Source of the DNA: CAZEID01 sp964512075
Lineage (GTDB): Bacteria > Patescibacteriota > WWE3 > 9FT-COMBO-53-11
Assembly (NCBI GenBank): GCA_964512075.1
Contig: CAZEID010000004.1
Coordinates: 1 to 13,104 of the forward strand
Direction of reading: 5' to 3'
Length of the DNA: 13,104 bases
Notes under the pieces: model-generated
Seen by the model: only the letters and a program-made list of their open reading frames with translations
Told to the model about the DNA's origin: nothing
Database searches by the model: none
Made by a program: the position numbers and the translations under genes
Part shown: positions 7,563 through 13,104 of the stretch, piece after piece
How positions within the stretch are numbered: the stretch's first letter is position 1
Layout of the letters: every line of letters starts with the position of its first letter

Positions 7563-7571
7563 ATTAAATAC

Positions 7572-9509
7572 TCATCGACTGATGCGCATCGGGTAATCAG
7601 GCCAGGAGCAACGACTCACAAAACGGAAGGCCCCATCCCGGATGTTTGCGAGGTATTGCCTCCCCAGAGCAATCGCCTCATCCGAGTCGCAATTACCAAC
7701 GCGGTATATAATCATAAACGCTTCCATCAAAGGGAATTGATCAAAACACCGGGAGTAACTGGGATTGAACGGATGGCTGGCGATATAGTTGAGAAACCCG
7801 GTAATCTGGGCCGTAAAACCCTTCCCGGCTAGGGCCGGAACGCCAAAATCTTGCGGCGGTTCTCCCAATCGCTCATAGAGGGCGTAGTTGGAGGCATTGC
7901 TTTCATTTAGCCAAATTGCCATCGCAAAGTCCGGGCGCACCCCCGCCGCTTTAGCTTTAGCAATTACATCGTGATAGCACTCCTCGACGTGATTCTCACC
8001 AGGGTTAACTCCCGGACCCCAATTGTCTGCCACGCCCTTTACTACCTCCAACGGAAGCACGCAAGCGTCCGTGGCAGTAGCGGTCTGGTCGCAATCTAAT
8101 TCGGTCGCAACGGTCTCCCAAGGGTAGGGGGTGTTGCTGAGGATGATTGAAATGAAGGTAACAATTGCAATCGCACCCAGGACAAAGACGGCAAACGCTC
8201 CTACCAACGCATAGACAACTATCTTAAAGATGCCCCCCAGCTTCGAGAGCACGTCCTCCGCCACAAACTGCACCATGGCTCCCAAGGCGGCGCCGAGAGC
8301 GTTACCGATAACGGGGACTTCGGAACCCAAGACCCCCCCGATCCAGGCCAGAATACGCTTGAGTCCAATCTTCTCAATCAACTTCTTAAGAACGTCTCTG
8401 GTTAATTTGTTGCGGAGCCGCTTGAAAGCCTGCTGAGCATCAAAAAGAGCTTGAGCGACTTTGTTCAACCCCAGAGGACTTAGAACTCTGGCAGAAATCC
8501 AATCTGCGGCCTTAGAATACCTGACGAACTCTTTGACCCGGGACCACCCGTAAACTTTAACGACCCCCCAAACCCCATCCTTACGATAAACCTTCAGGAA
8601 GTTGAGGGTCGCATAATGGATATTTCGCGCTTTCCAATACCGCCAAAATTGGCCGGCGGGCGTATCGGCCAGCGGTGCTCCTTTCCTGACAAGTGCGTCG
8701 AACTGCCGGATCAGCTCCGCCCGATAGGGCTCGGAACTTCTCTTGAAATCCTCTTGAACCTTATCTGCGTAGGCCCAGAGATCGTTAGCCCGGCGGAAGT
8801 TTCCCGCTTTTTCTAATTTTGTAGCTTCCGCAAGGGTCCGAGCCAAAACGCCCTCCTGCCACTCGGCATCTTTCAAAATATCCTCAAACCGATAACCAGC
8901 AACGGTAGGGGGGAAGCCCGCCGAAGCCGCGTAGCGCTGAAGCTCTCGACCCATCAACAAGATCAGCCCTGGATTCTCCTCTACACCCTTCGCGGACAAC
9001 CGGCGGAGGGCATCTACCCCGGTACTTTTCCGGCTGTTCCAGCGCTTAATAGCTTGCTGAGTCGACTCCGGGACCAAGGAGGTGCCATCCGGAGCTACCC
9101 AAACCCGGTTGTAGAGGTAATTCCAAGTGCCAGCGTCGATTTCCTCCTTAACAACGTCGGCGATTGGAACCAAATCCTTCCACTCGGTTTTAAAAGTAGC
9201 GCCAACCACTTTGGCGGTCGTTCGAAATGGGTCAGAAATAAGTTCGGGGAGGCCAATTTTTACTGGCGCGGGCACGCCCGGGGCATAGCCCGGGCGCTTA
9301 GCGCTCTTGGCCGTAAAGGCGTCCTCGATATCGCTTTTTATAAACTCCCCAACCCGAGCGGGAGCATTCAGTCCCTCCAAAACATCGTCAATCCCATCTA
9401 AAACCTTCCCTAAAGCGGGGTCGGATTTCGAGCCCCCACCCCCGGCTGAAGACGGTCGGCGGCGCTGGTTAGGCAAGAAAAAGTTAAAGACGCTCTGGAA
9501 AACTGCCAT
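7572..9509 (-). CDS. Membrane protein with external lytic-transglycosylase-like domain
   Basis: A 645-residue protein. The N-terminus has no signal peptide; residues 1-420 are hydrophilic, with helical charged stretches (about 150-370), and are probably cytoplasmic. Gly/Ala-rich segments at 388-412 may touch the membrane. One clear transmembrane helix lies at 427-456. The exported C-terminus (457-645) has six cysteines and a lysozyme/SLT-like region from about 509: FAMAIWLNESNASNY, with Glu536 at the expected catalytic position, then QDFGVPAL. This recalls VirB1-type T4SS transglycosylases, but the anchoring and the large cytoplasmic part are unlike VirB1. The frame is open to 9869, but that extension runs antisense through the VirB6-like gene; the ATG at 9509 lies 7 nt after an extended -10, which fixes the start. 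It converges on the Ig-like gene and diverges from the VirB6-like gene. Confidence 0.78.
   Translation of the reverse strand: MAVFQSVFNFFLPNQRRRPSSAGGGGSKSDPALGKVLDGIDDVLEGLNAPARVGEFIKSDIEDAFTAKSAKRPGYAPGVPAPVKIGLPELISDPFRTTAKVVGATFKTEWKDLVPIADVVKEEIDAGTWNYLYNRVWVAPDGTSLVPESTQQAIKRWNSRKSTGVDALRRLSAKGVEENPGLILLMGRELQRYAASAGFPPTVAGYRFEDILKDAEWQEGVLARTLAEATKLEKAGNFRRANDLWAYADKVQEDFKRSSEPYRAELIRQFDALVRKGAPLADTPAGQFWRYWKARNIHYATLNFLKVYRKDGVWGVVKVYGWSRVKEFVRYSKAADWISARVLSPLGLNKVAQALFDAQQAFKRLRNKLTRDVLKKLIEKIGLKRILAWIGGVLGSEVPVIGNALGAALGAMVQFVAEDVLSKLGGIFKIVVYALVGAFAVFVLGAIAIVTFISIILSNTPYPWETVATELDCDQTATATDACVLPLEVVKGVADNWGPGVNPGENHVEECYHDVIAKAKAAGVRPDFAMAIWLNESNASNYALYERLGEPPQDFGVPALAGKGFTAQITGFLNYIASHPFNPSYSRCFDQFPLMEAFMIIYRVGNCDSDEAIALGRQYLANIRDGAFRFVSRCSWPDYPMRISR
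9275..9296. repeat. GC-rich perfect inverted repeat inside a coding region
   Basis: CGCCCGGG (9275-9282) and CCCGGGCG (9289-9296) form an 8-bp perfect stem with a 6-nt loop. A shorter stem, GCGC-TTA-GCGC (9294-9304), overlaps its right edge. Both lie in the 5' part of the transglycosylase-like gene, around residues 69-79. It could be an mRNA hairpin or just a consequence of Gly/Pro/Ala codons. Confidence 0.5.
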
Positions 9510-9516
9510 CGCATAA

Positions 9517-9525
9517 ATGTTATCA
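9517..9525 (-). promoter_or_regulatory. Extended -10 promoter for the transglycosylase-like gene
   Basis: The minus strand reads TG-A-TAACAT, then 7 nt (TTATGCG), then the ATG at 9509. The spacing is identical to that before the PP2C-like and CHAP genes and predicts a leaderless mRNA. A GGAG further upstream (about 9530) would lie outside the transcript and should not be read as a Shine-Dalgarno. Confidence 0.5.
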
Positions 9526-9590
9526 CTCCTCAAAGGAAAGAATCCGTGGGTAAATTGTTTCTTCCTCGCTCCGCTCGAAAGCACAAATAG

Positions 9591-9610
9591 CGGTCCCTTC
9601 GGGATGCGCC
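9591..9610. repeat. Small hairpin in the divergent intergenic region
   Basis: GCG-GTCCC-TTC-GGGAT-GCGC forms a short imperfect hairpin between the two divergent promoters and just upstream of the VirB6-like -35 box. It could be a protein-binding site, but the stem is short and interrupted, so it may be chance. Nothing else is seen in the 144-nt gap apart from the promoters. Confidence 0.25.
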
Positions 9611-9612
9611 AT

Positions 9613-9641
9613 TTGACTACTTGATCTGGTTTCCCTACAAT
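9613..9641 (+). promoter_or_regulatory. Sigma-70-type promoter for the VirB6-like gene
   Basis: TTGACT (9613-9618), a 17-nt spacer and TACAAT (9636-9641) make the best two-box promoter in the window. The -10 ends 12 nt before the ATG at 9654, so the leader would be about 6 nt, again too short for a normal Shine-Dalgarno. Confidence 0.65.
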
Positions 9642-9653
9642 GAAACTGAGTAA

Positions 9654-10925
9654 ATGAAGAAGCACATCCGCTTGGCTATCCCGGCCCTCCTTCTTGTTCT
9701 TTTCGGCTTCGCCACTCCCGTCCGGGCAGGAGTCCTTGGTGAACTTTGGGAAGGAGTTAAATGCGTCGCGGATATTAACTGTACCGTTACGGCCGCCGCA
9801 GTCGCTGGCCAGAATTTTATGTTTCGGACCCTGATCGGAAAGGAATTTGAGGGTCAGTACGAACTTCAAGATGAAGATTTAGATAATATGATGTCCGGAA
9901 TTTGGCAAAACGGCCTGGTGGGAACAGCCAGTGAAATTGGTGCCCTGGCTTACGCCTCCCCCCCACCAATCCACTTCGCGGACTACTTCAAAGCGAAGCT
10001 CGCAAACAATCTTCTTTCCTCTCCCGCCAGTGCTCAAACCACTTTTGGAACATTCTTTCTCAGCCCCGTCCGCCACATCTGGGAAGATATGCGAAATATT
10101 GCCTATGGGTTGTTCATTGCGGTAATGGTTGTCACCGGCTTTATGATTATGCTCCGCCGAGAAATATCGCCTCGGCTAGTTGTGACTTTCACTAACGCTC
10201 TCCCGCGAATCATAATGGGCCTAATTTTAATCACGTTTTCCTTTCCCTTGATAGGTCTTATCGTTGACGTGGGGGTGGTCTTCGCCAGTGAGGTGGTAGG
10301 AGGGGTTGTGGCCACCCAACTCTCCGGTCTATCTGATATCCTCGCGCGAAACGCGGAGGCCGGGGGACAAATTGGTAGCGCCGCGGAAGCGGTCTCAGCA
10401 GTTCTACCGGTAATTATTGGCCACTACATCAATTACGTAAGAAACCTGATTTCCAATCCCCCGCAAGTTTTTATCTCCCTACTCCTTATGGGCGTGTTTG
10501 CCCTCGCTGCTGTAGTCACCTTCGGCCTGACAGTGTTCCGCGTAATCATCGCTTACGCTTGGCTGCTAGTCTATACCATCTTCTCGCCTCTTCTAATCTT
10601 GTTCGGGAGCTTGCCGGGACAGGAGGGTCAAATCACTAATTTGGGAAAAAAGATTGTGGCGAAGACACTTACCTTCCCAGCCTTCGTCTTCTTTACGGGA
10701 TTAGGGCTGTTCTTTGGCAGTAAGGCAATCTTTGGAGAGATTAACTTCGAAGCAGAGATTGGAAATTGGGGAAATCTTTCCACGGTCTTGGGAGGATCTA
10801 AATTGATTTTTAGCGCCGGAATCTTGGGGTCGCTTTTGTCTTTGATAATGTTGGCCGCCGCCTGGAAGGCCCCGTCCATGATCGAGGAGGCGCTCGGGGT
10901 CGGTGCCAAGCCCAAAAAGAAATAA
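9654..10925 (+). CDS. VirB6/TrbL-like polytopic T4SS membrane protein
   Basis: A 423-residue membrane protein. An N-terminal signal or hydrophobic segment (1-25, TPVRA|G) is followed by an external region (26-140) with Cys37 and Cys43. About six transmembrane helices follow: roughly 148-168, 182-210, 272-292, 295-318, 338-356 and 383-403. The C-terminus is short, basic and cytoplasmic (GAKPKKK). The pattern of an external N-terminal domain, a cluster of helices, an intervening soluble loop (211-260) and conserved-looking YAWLLVYTIFSPLLILFGSLPG is that of CPR VirB6/TrbL-like proteins, which form the inner-membrane channel of T4SSs. Sequence similarity in this family is weak, so the call rests on topology, length and the adjacent pilin and PrgI genes. 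It has its own promoter and ends at a hairpin terminator, so it may be a single-gene transcript. Confidence 0.75.
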   Translation: MKKHIRLAIPALLLVLFGFATPVRAGVLGELWEGVKCVADINCTVTAAAVAGQNFMFRTLIGKEFEGQYELQDEDLDNMMSGIWQNGLVGTASEIGALAYASPPPIHFADYFKAKLANNLLSSPASAQTTFGTFFLSPVRHIWEDMRNIAYGLFIAVMVVTGFMIMLRREISPRLVVTFTNALPRIIMGLILITFSFPLIGLIVDVGVVFASEVVGGVVATQLSGLSDILARNAEAGGQIGSAAEAVSAVLPVIIGHYINYVRNLISNPPQVFISLLLMGVFALAAVVTFGLTVFRVIIAYAWLLVYTIFSPLLILFGSLPGQEGQITNLGKKIVAKTLTFPAFVFFTGLGLFFGSKAIFGEINFEAEIGNWGNLSTVLGGSKLIFSAGILGSLLSLIMLAAAWKAPSMIEEALGVGAKPKKK

Positions 10926-10958
10926 CCCCAGCCTGGGTTGTTAACCACAAGCTGGGGT
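10925..10958. terminator. Bidirectional hairpin terminator between converging genes
   Basis: ACCCCAGC (10925-10932) pairs perfectly with GCTGGGGT (10951-10958), and an inner GGTT-GTT-AACC hairpin sits in the loop. It begins at the stop of the VirB6-like gene and lies 6 nt past the stop of the minus-strand gene. Read on the minus strand it is followed by a T-rich run (TTATTTCTTTTT); on the plus strand only CTTGAT follows. It is therefore stronger for the minus-strand unit but can serve both. Confidence 0.75.
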
Positions 10959-10963
10959 CTTGA

Positions 10964-11476
10964 TCATCCCACCAATCTCCCCCCTAACAGCGAGATCAGG
11001 AAACGCAAAACCAGTCTCCCAATCTCATTGACGGTTTCGTGAGGGACAGCGGCGAACGCTTGATTCATCTGCTGCTGAACCTCCGGCGAAACCGGCGCCA
11101 CCAAGAACAGCGCGAAGAAGGGCAGAAGTAGCATGATCGCCACGACCGCGCCCCCCAGAAAGATCAGAAGTGCAATAATCAGAAACGCGATCACCCAACC
11201 GCTAGTCTTGGCCCGCGGCAGGGGAAGCGCGACCGGAGTGGGAGTCCGGCGGGCCTTGCGCCGCTTCTTGCGCTTGGGCCAGTGCGCCTTGGCAACCGTC
11301 TCGATTACCCCTCGAACTTTCTTCCGGAACGGGGACTTCCGGCGGCGGCTCTTGCGGCGCGACGATACCATGTTCCGCGCCAGGGTAAGGTTTCGTACAA
11401 CCAGGTAAGCTACCAACACCACAGCTACCAAAGCCCAAGAAGCAACGACGAAGCATAAAAGAACCTGACGGTCCAT
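10964..11476 (-). CDS. Small basic membrane protein of unknown function
   Basis: A 170-residue protein that I do not recognise. It has a transmembrane helix at about 5-27, then a strikingly basic segment (34-76, with KSRRRKSPFRKK and KRKKRRKARR), then a long hydrophobic stretch (92-126) that may be one long or two short helices, and an amphipathic C-terminal tail (130-170). The basic loop is probably cytoplasmic and could bind DNA, RNA or acidic lipids; this is inference. The ATG at 11476 has an excellent Shine-Dalgarno, AAGGAGGTG (11490-11482), 5 nt upstream; a TTG at 11479 is too close to it. A promoter at 11526-11554 gives it its own leader of about 43 nt, unlike the leaderless secretion genes. 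It ends at the shared terminator. Confidence 0.72.
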   Translation of the reverse strand: MDRQVLLCFVVASWALVAVVLVAYLVVRNLTLARNMVSSRRKSRRRKSPFRKKVRGVIETVAKAHWPKRKKRRKARRTPTPVALPLPRAKTSGWVIAFLIIALLIFLGGAVVAIMLLLPFFALFLVAPVSPEVQQQMNQAFAAVPHETVNEIGRLVLRFLISLLGGRLVG

Positions 11477-11525
11477 CAAAACACCTCCTTCCCTTAGGGG
11501 ATGTGGTTTAATTGTTAATAGTTAT

Positions 11526-11554
11526 AGGATACCACAGAAACGGTGAGAGATCAA
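11526..11554 (-). promoter_or_regulatory. Promoter for the basic membrane protein gene
   Basis: On the minus strand TTGATC (11554-11549), a 17-nt spacer ending in TGG, and TATCCT (11531-11526) form a -35/extended -10 pair. Transcription would start near 11519, leaving a leader of about 43 nt that carries the AAGGAGGTG ribosome-binding site. It lies in the 94-nt gap between the two minus-strand genes, so they may be separate transcripts. Confidence 0.5.
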
Positions 11555-11570
11555 TCGTTCCGAGGAATCC

Positions 11571-12038
11571 CTATTTTTGTTTAATTGGTTGGTTCAACCG
11601 ATTTAGCTGCCGCCATAATGCTTTGATCAGAACCACAAGGATCAGAATAATAACGGGGGCGTAGAGCACCACACCCGACAGCCAATCCGAGTCCTCAAAG
11701 ACTTGGGGATCGATCACCCCGAGCAGCAACAATGCACCCAGTACCACTTTTATAAAAATTTGATAGAGAGAAAGACCAATCCAAAAGAGAATTATAAGCC
11801 CGCACGTGGCCCCCACGGAACGTTTGGGCTTCGGAACAACCGGCGGCGGGGGCGGTGGTTCGGGAGGCAAAGCAACTGGCGCAACCCTCGGTAGGGCTTG
11901 AAGAACATAGATACGCTCTTTCTCGGGGGAAGTCGGACGAATATATCGGTGGCGGCCGCAGTAGTCGCAGGGGACCCAACCCTCCCGACCCTCAAATCGA
12001 AATGGCGCTCCGCACCCCTCACAAAAGAAGGTGTCCAC
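11571..12038 (-). CDS. Zinc-ribbon membrane protein of unknown function
   Basis: A 155-residue protein. Residues 1-32 form a zinc ribbon: FFCEGCG (Cys6, Cys9) and VPCDYCG (Cys24, Cys27) give two CxxC knuckles 14 residues apart. A Pro-rich linker (50-72, with a run of seven prolines broken by one Glu) leads to hydrophobic segments at about 76-108 and 119-141 and a short polar tail. The zinc ribbon is expected in the cytoplasm, tethered to the membrane. Such ribbons bind protein or nucleic acid, but nothing here shows which. The start is GTG at 12038, with a GGGAG about 12 nt upstream; a TTG at 12040 is in another frame. The stop is TAG. It is divergent from the PrgI-family gene and lies inside the T4SS locus, so an accessory role is possible but unproven. 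Confidence 0.72.
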   Translation of the reverse strand: MDTFFCEGCGAPFRFEGREGWVPCDYCGRHRYIRPTSPEKERIYVLQALPRVAPVALPPEPPPPPPVVPKPKRSVGATCGLIILFWIGLSLYQIFIKVVLGALLLLGVIDPQVFEDSDWLSGVVLYAPVIILILVVLIKALWRQLNRLNQPIKQK

Positions 12039-12085
12039 AAATCACTCTCCCTTCCTGTGTATTCGCGAGGATAAGTGCTAGCTAT

Positions 12086-12113
12086 AAGTTAACACAAAAT
12101 CGGAAAGAATCAA
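12086..12113 (-). promoter_or_regulatory. Promoter for the zinc-ribbon membrane protein gene
   Basis: On the minus strand TTGATT (12113-12108), a 16-nt spacer and TG-T-TAACTT (12094-12086) form a -35 with an extended -10. The leader would be about 40 nt, long enough for a Shine-Dalgarno. Its -35 side faces the plus-strand promoter at 12141, so this is a second divergent promoter region. Confidence 0.45.
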
Positions 12114-12140
12114 TTACTATTCCCGATCTCTCCCGAAATC

Positions 12141-12149
12141 TGCTAACCT
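12141..12149 (+). promoter_or_regulatory. Putative extended -10 promoter for the PrgI-family gene
   Basis: TG-C-TAACCT fits the extended -10 pattern seen elsewhere in the window. Transcription would start near 12156, so this gene would have a leader of about 67 nt, unlike its leaderless neighbours. No clear -35 is seen, and the hexamer is weaker than the others. Confidence 0.35.
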
Positions 12150-12158
12150 AACTTTAGA

Positions 12159-12215
12159 GCTAGAAGCAAAAGGCGAAAGGCAAAACGTTTAGCGTTTAGC
12201 TTCTTAGCTTTTAGC
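12159..12215 (+). repeat. Hairpin-forming leader with four TTAGC repeats before PrgI
   Basis: GCTAGAAGC (12159-12167) can pair with GCTTCT-TAGC (12199-12208) with one bulged T. TTAGC occurs four times at 12189, 12196, 12204 and 12211, spaced 7, 8 and 7 nt. There is no good Shine-Dalgarno near the ATG at 12223. The element may be a structured 5' leader or a short degenerate tandem repeat. Confidence 0.45.
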
Positions 12216-12222
12216 GGCGATT

Positions 12223-13104
12223 ATGGCTGAAGAACCGCTTACAACTAAACAGCATCCGGTCCCCCAGCAGGTTTTTGGGGTCCAGTTCAAACTAATTGGG
12301 GACTTGACGATTCGCCAGTTTGCAATCCTGGCGATCTGCGGCTTCTTCGCCTACGCCTTCTTTGCTTCCAACCTCTTCATTCTCTTTCGCCTGCTGATCT
12401 CCGCCGCTTTCCTCCTCACCGGAGTTGCTTTTGCTTTCGTCCCTGTCCAAGACCAACCTCTCGACCAATGGATCGCCGCCTTCTTCCGGGCGATCTACGC
12501 CCCGACCCGCCGCGTTTGGCAGAAAAGCCGCGCTCCCGTGGAATTTCTTGTCCTGGAAGTTCCCAAAATCACCCGGATAGAAGAGCCGGGCCTTTCACCG
12601 GAAGAATCCCGCCGCCGGTTGGAGAGCTACCTTAAAACCATCCGAGAGCAGCGGGAGCTAAGCCCCCTAGACCTCACTGAACAGCAGTACTTAGATTCGA
12701 TCCGGACCCTTGCCCAGCGGGTGACCGGAGTCGGAGCTCCGCCAGTTCCAATTACCCCCAAACCAGCCCCGCCGACTCCGGCCTTGACGCTGGAGGAAGT
12801 AATTGCTAAACCGCCCCCGCCCGCCCCGGCGGAAGAGGTAGAAGCTCCTCGCCTCAAGTTTGTGGAGGCGGAGCGGATTGAGGAAAAACCCTCCCTAGCT
12901 TCGGCCGTAAACTTTGCCGAGCCGGTCTATAAGGTCCAGCGGGGAAGAGTCGCTAGCTATTTCGCCGCTCGGCGGAATGTCCGGGCGGGCCGACGCCTCA
13001 CCCCCTTGGCCATCGCGGGGACAACGGTTTATGCGCCCGCCCGGGAGCAAGTGATTGCCCCCGAGCGGGCGCATAAACCGTTGTCCCCGCGATGGCCAAG
13101 GGGG
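12223..13104 (+). CDS. PrgI-family (VirB3-like) T4SS protein with long tail, incomplete at 3' end
   Basis: An open frame of 294 codons with no stop before the window ends. Residues 1-100 fit the PrgI family: QHPVPQQVFGVQFKLIGDLT, then two adjacent transmembrane helices (about 30-49 and 51-73), then PVQDQPLDQWIAAFFRAIYAPTR. PrgI proteins of Gram-positive conjugation systems play the part of VirB3 and usually precede the VirB4 ATPase, so a VirB4-like gene is expected next. After residue 100 comes a long soluble tail: a helical part (120-168), a Pro/Ala-rich linker (171-205) and a basic region (238-258), probably cytoplasmic. This makes the protein more than twice the length of a minimal PrgI. 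The codons after about 13064 lie in the mirrored arm of the terminal palindrome, so the last 13 or so residues (from about HKPLSPRW) are probably not genuine. Confidence 0.82.
   Translation, partial: MAEEPLTTKQHPVPQQVFGVQFKLIGDLTIRQFAILAICGFFAYAFFASNLFILFRLLISAAFLLTGVAFAFVPVQDQPLDQWIAAFFRAIYAPTRRVWQKSRAPVEFLVLEVPKITRIEEPGLSPEESRRRLESYLKTIREQRELSPLDLTEQQYLDSIRTLAQRVTGVGAPPVPITPKPAPPTPALTLEEVIAKPPPPAPAEEVEAPRLKFVEAERIEEKPSLASAVNFAEPVYKVQRGRVASYFAARRNVRAGRRLTPLAIAGTTVYAPAREQVIAPERAHKPLSPRWPRG
13001..13104. repeat. Fold-back palindrome reaching the window end
   Basis: Positions 13001-13040 are the exact reverse complement of 13065-13104 (40 of 40). Going inward, pairing continues to 13050/13055 with only two mismatches (13041/13064 and 13046/13059) around the loop GTGA (13051-13054). 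The repeat ends exactly at the window edge and cuts through the PrgI-family gene. Perfect outer arms with an imperfect inner stem are what snap-back priming or an assembly fold-back would give: a small natural hairpin primes copying of the opposite strand. Confidence 0.9.

Noticed and set aside
7557..7573. GAGTA-N7-TACTC as a terminator between the converging genes
   Set aside because: A 5-bp stem with an AT-rich loop and no T-run is too weak. The nearby GATGCGCATC palindrome is inside coding sequence and short enough to be chance.
9530..9653. Small RNA or tRNA-like gene in the divergent gap
   Set aside because: Only one short interrupted hairpin is seen, with no cloverleaf arms or terminator.
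9510..9869. N-terminal extension of the transglycosylase-like frame to 9869
   Set aside because: It overlaps the VirB6-like coding start and its promoter in antisense. The ATG at 9509 with an extended -10 at the fixed 7-nt distance is a better start.
13001..13104. Hairpin telomere of a linear replicon
   Set aside because: The palindrome interrupts a conserved reading frame, has perfect outer arms and stops exactly at the window edge, all expected of a fold-back artefact.

Overview
The window looks like a fragment of a Patescibacteria (candidate phyla radiation, CPR) genome carrying a stripped-down type IV secretion-like locus. The evidence is the gene set: small two-helix T4SS pilin-like proteins in tandem, a VirB6-like membrane protein, a PrgI-family (VirB3-like) protein, a coiled-coil SpoIID protein, and a PP2C-like/beta-propeller membrane protein. 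This combination is familiar from CPR contigs with otherwise few recognisable genes. TGA, TAA and TAG all serve as stops, which argues against the recoded Gracilibacteria/SR1 groups. I cannot assign a class within CPR from the sequence alone. No rRNA, tRNA, CRISPR array, transposase or integrase was seen.

Layout. Positions 1-36 are a short AT-rich edge. On the minus strand, 37-2052 encodes a degenerate PP2C-like domain, a membrane segment and a predicted beta-propeller; 2074-3837 encodes a secreted coiled-coil/SpoIID peptidoglycan enzyme. A compact back-to-back promoter pair at 3863-3884 separates these from a plus-strand run (3895-7562) of three T4SS pilin-like proteins, a secreted CHAP-like cysteine hydrolase and a membrane-anchored Ig-like protein. 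A converging minus-strand gene (7572-9509) encodes a membrane protein with an external lytic-transglycosylase-like domain. It is divergent from a VirB6-like polytopic protein (9654-10925), which ends at a hairpin terminator shared with two minus-strand membrane proteins of unknown function (10964-11476 and 11571-12038). The PrgI-family gene starts at 12223 and runs off the window.

How the genes may work together (inference). The pilin-like proteins, VirB6-like and PrgI-like proteins would form the envelope channel of a monoderm T4SS. The VirB4-type ATPase is expected downstream of PrgI but is not in the window. Three unrelated cell-wall enzymes (SpoIID, CHAP, SLT-like) flank or sit among the channel genes and could open the peptidoglycan for assembly.

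Two sequence-level points stand out. Several genes have an extended -10 element (TGnTAnnnT) almost on top of the start codon, in three cases exactly 7 nt before ATG, which implies leaderless mRNAs. The last 104 bases form a near-perfect fold-back palindrome (two 50-nt arms, 4-nt loop) that ends exactly at the window edge inside the PrgI gene. This is most likely a contig-end chimera, so the last roughly 13 codons should not be trusted.
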